Positions 5,701 to 6,478 of a stretch of DNA of 6,478 nucleotides are shown one piece after another. Source of the stretch: Flavobacteriaceae bacterium (GTDB lineage Bacteria; Bacteroidota; Bacteroidia; Flavobacteriales; Flavobacteriaceae). The notes under the pieces were generated by a model, which was given only the letters and a program-made list of their open reading frames with translations, was not told the origin of the DNA and searched no databases. The first letter of the stretch is position 1; each line of letters begins with the position of its first letter. The DNA lies in the NCBI GenBank assembly GCA_023254815.1, contig JALRKI010000080.1, positions 1 through 6,478 on the forward strand, in the 5' to 3' direction. The position numbers were made by a program, and so were the translations under genes.

Positions 5701-6478
5701 ATGGAAAATATAGCTTTGATCGATTCTTTCTCCGAATTCAAAGACGACAAACTAATTGACAGAGTTACCCTCATGGCTATTTTGGAAGAAGTGTTCCGAA
5801 ACACTTTGACCCGAAAATTTGGTGACGACGATAACTTCGACATTATTATCAATCCAGACAAAGGGGATTTTGAAATATGGAGAAATCGGGTGGTAGTTGC
5901 CGACGGAGAAGTTGAAAATGAAAACCAAGAAATTGAACTTTCGGCAGCACGAAAAATTGAGCCTGACTTCGAAGTTGGAGAAGACGTGTCCGAAGAAGTG
6001 AAATTGATTGACTTGGGCCGACGCTCAATTTTGTCGTTGCGTCAAAATTTAATCGCAAAAATTCATGAGCACGACAGCACTAATATTTACAAGCACTTTG
6101 TTCAATTGGTGGGAGAAATATACACCGCTGAGGTGCATCATGTGCGTCAACGTGTAATTATTCTTGTTGATGACGATGGTAATGAAATCATCCTTCCTAG
6201 AGACAAACAAATTCCATCTGACTTTTTTAGAAAAGGGGACAGCGTCAGGGGAGTCATCGAAAGCGTAGAACTGAAAGGGCATAAACCAGCCATAGTGATG
6301 TCAAGGACAGCACCCGCCTTCTTGGAAAAATTGTTTGAACAAGAAATCCCTGAAGTATTTGACGGTTTAATCACTGTTAAAAAGGTGGTACGCATTCCAG
6401 GGGAAAAAGCAAAAGTAGCAGTTGACTCCTACGATGACCGTATCGATCCCGTTGGCGCTTGTGTAGGAATGAAAGGAT
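5701..6478 (+). CDS. nusA: Transcription termination/antitermination factor NusA, partial (C-terminus off right edge)
   Basis: 259 codons are visible from the ATG at 5701, with no stop before the window ends. NusA binds RNA polymerase near the RNA exit channel and modulates pausing, intrinsic termination and antitermination. The N-terminal polymerase-binding domain spans about 1-130 (ALIDSFSEFKDDKLID, then LMAILEEVFRNTLTRKFG at 24-41). An S1 RNA-binding domain lies at about 136-200 (VGEIYTAEVHHVRQRVIILVDD). The linker SRTAPAFLEKLFEQEIPEV (201-219) leads into KH1 with the hallmark DDRIDPVGACVGMKG (245-259), where the sequence is cut. KH2 and the rest lie outside. The six-base gap after rimP and the conserved rimP-nusA order support co-transcription; infB would be expected next but is not seen. 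There is no sign of frameshift or truncation other than the window edge. Confidence 0.97.
   Translation, partial: MENIALIDSFSEFKDDKLIDRVTLMAILEEVFRNTLTRKFGDDDNFDIIINPDKGDFEIWRNRVVVADGEVENENQEIELSAARKIEPDFEVGEDVSEEVKLIDLGRRSILSLRQNLIAKIHEHDSTNIYKHFVQLVGEIYTAEVHHVRQRVIILVDDDGNEIILPRDKQIPSDFFRKGDSVRGVIESVELKGHKPAIVMSRTAPAFLEKLFEQEIPEVFDGLITVKKVVRIPGEKAKVAVDSYDDRIDPVGACVGMKG

Noticed and set aside
1..6478. CRISPR array, insertion sequence, prophage, defence island or other new multi-gene system
   Set aside because: No repeated spacer pattern, transposase, terminal inverted repeats or unfamiliar gene cluster is visible. All large frames belong to recognised families.

Overview
The window reads as a stretch of ordinary chromosome from a member of the Bacteroidota, probably Flavobacteriales or a related order. 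Four observations support this: a DUF2723/GT117 membrane glycosyltransferase of the kind common in that phylum; two promoters of the phylum-specific form TTTG-N19-TAnnTTTG; gene starts without clear Shine-Dalgarno sequences; and a tRNA that does not encode its CCA end. The genus cannot be fixed from this sequence. No rRNA, insertion sequence, phage gene, CRISPR array or toxin/defence gene was seen.

Layout. Positions 1-3157 (minus strand) hold one uninterrupted reading frame of 1052 codons that runs off the left edge. It encodes a polytopic DUF2723 (GT117) protein with a C-terminal TPR-like tail, related to the eukaryotic protein O-mannosyltransferase TMEM260. Positions 3158-3477 are a 320-bp divergent intergenic region with no convincing gene. 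Positions 3478-4894 (plus) are a two-gene arsenic resistance unit: an ArsR-type repressor with a CxC metal-binding motif, then an Acr3-type arsenite efflux permease. A short promoter-bearing spacer follows, then tRNA-Gln(UUG) at 4996-5068 and a strong intrinsic terminator. A second strong promoter then drives rimP (ribosome maturation factor) and nusA (transcription factor, cut by the right edge). A terminator-like hairpin lies in the rimP leader.

How the genes work together. arsR and acr3 form a self-contained regulon: ArsR should repress its own promoter until arsenite binds, and Acr3 then exports the arsenite. No arsenate reductase is present here. tRNA-Gln followed by rimP-nusA recalls the proteobacterial metY-rimP-nusA-infB order, a conserved translation/transcription cluster; here the tRNA has its own promoter and terminator. 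The DUF2723 gene looks unconnected to its neighbours.

I found no convincing undescribed multi-gene system. The items most worth following are the attenuator-like rimP leader hairpin, the repeats on the tRNA promoter, the extra cysteines of ArsR, and the unknown acceptor of the GT117 enzyme. Both edge genes are incomplete only because the window ends.
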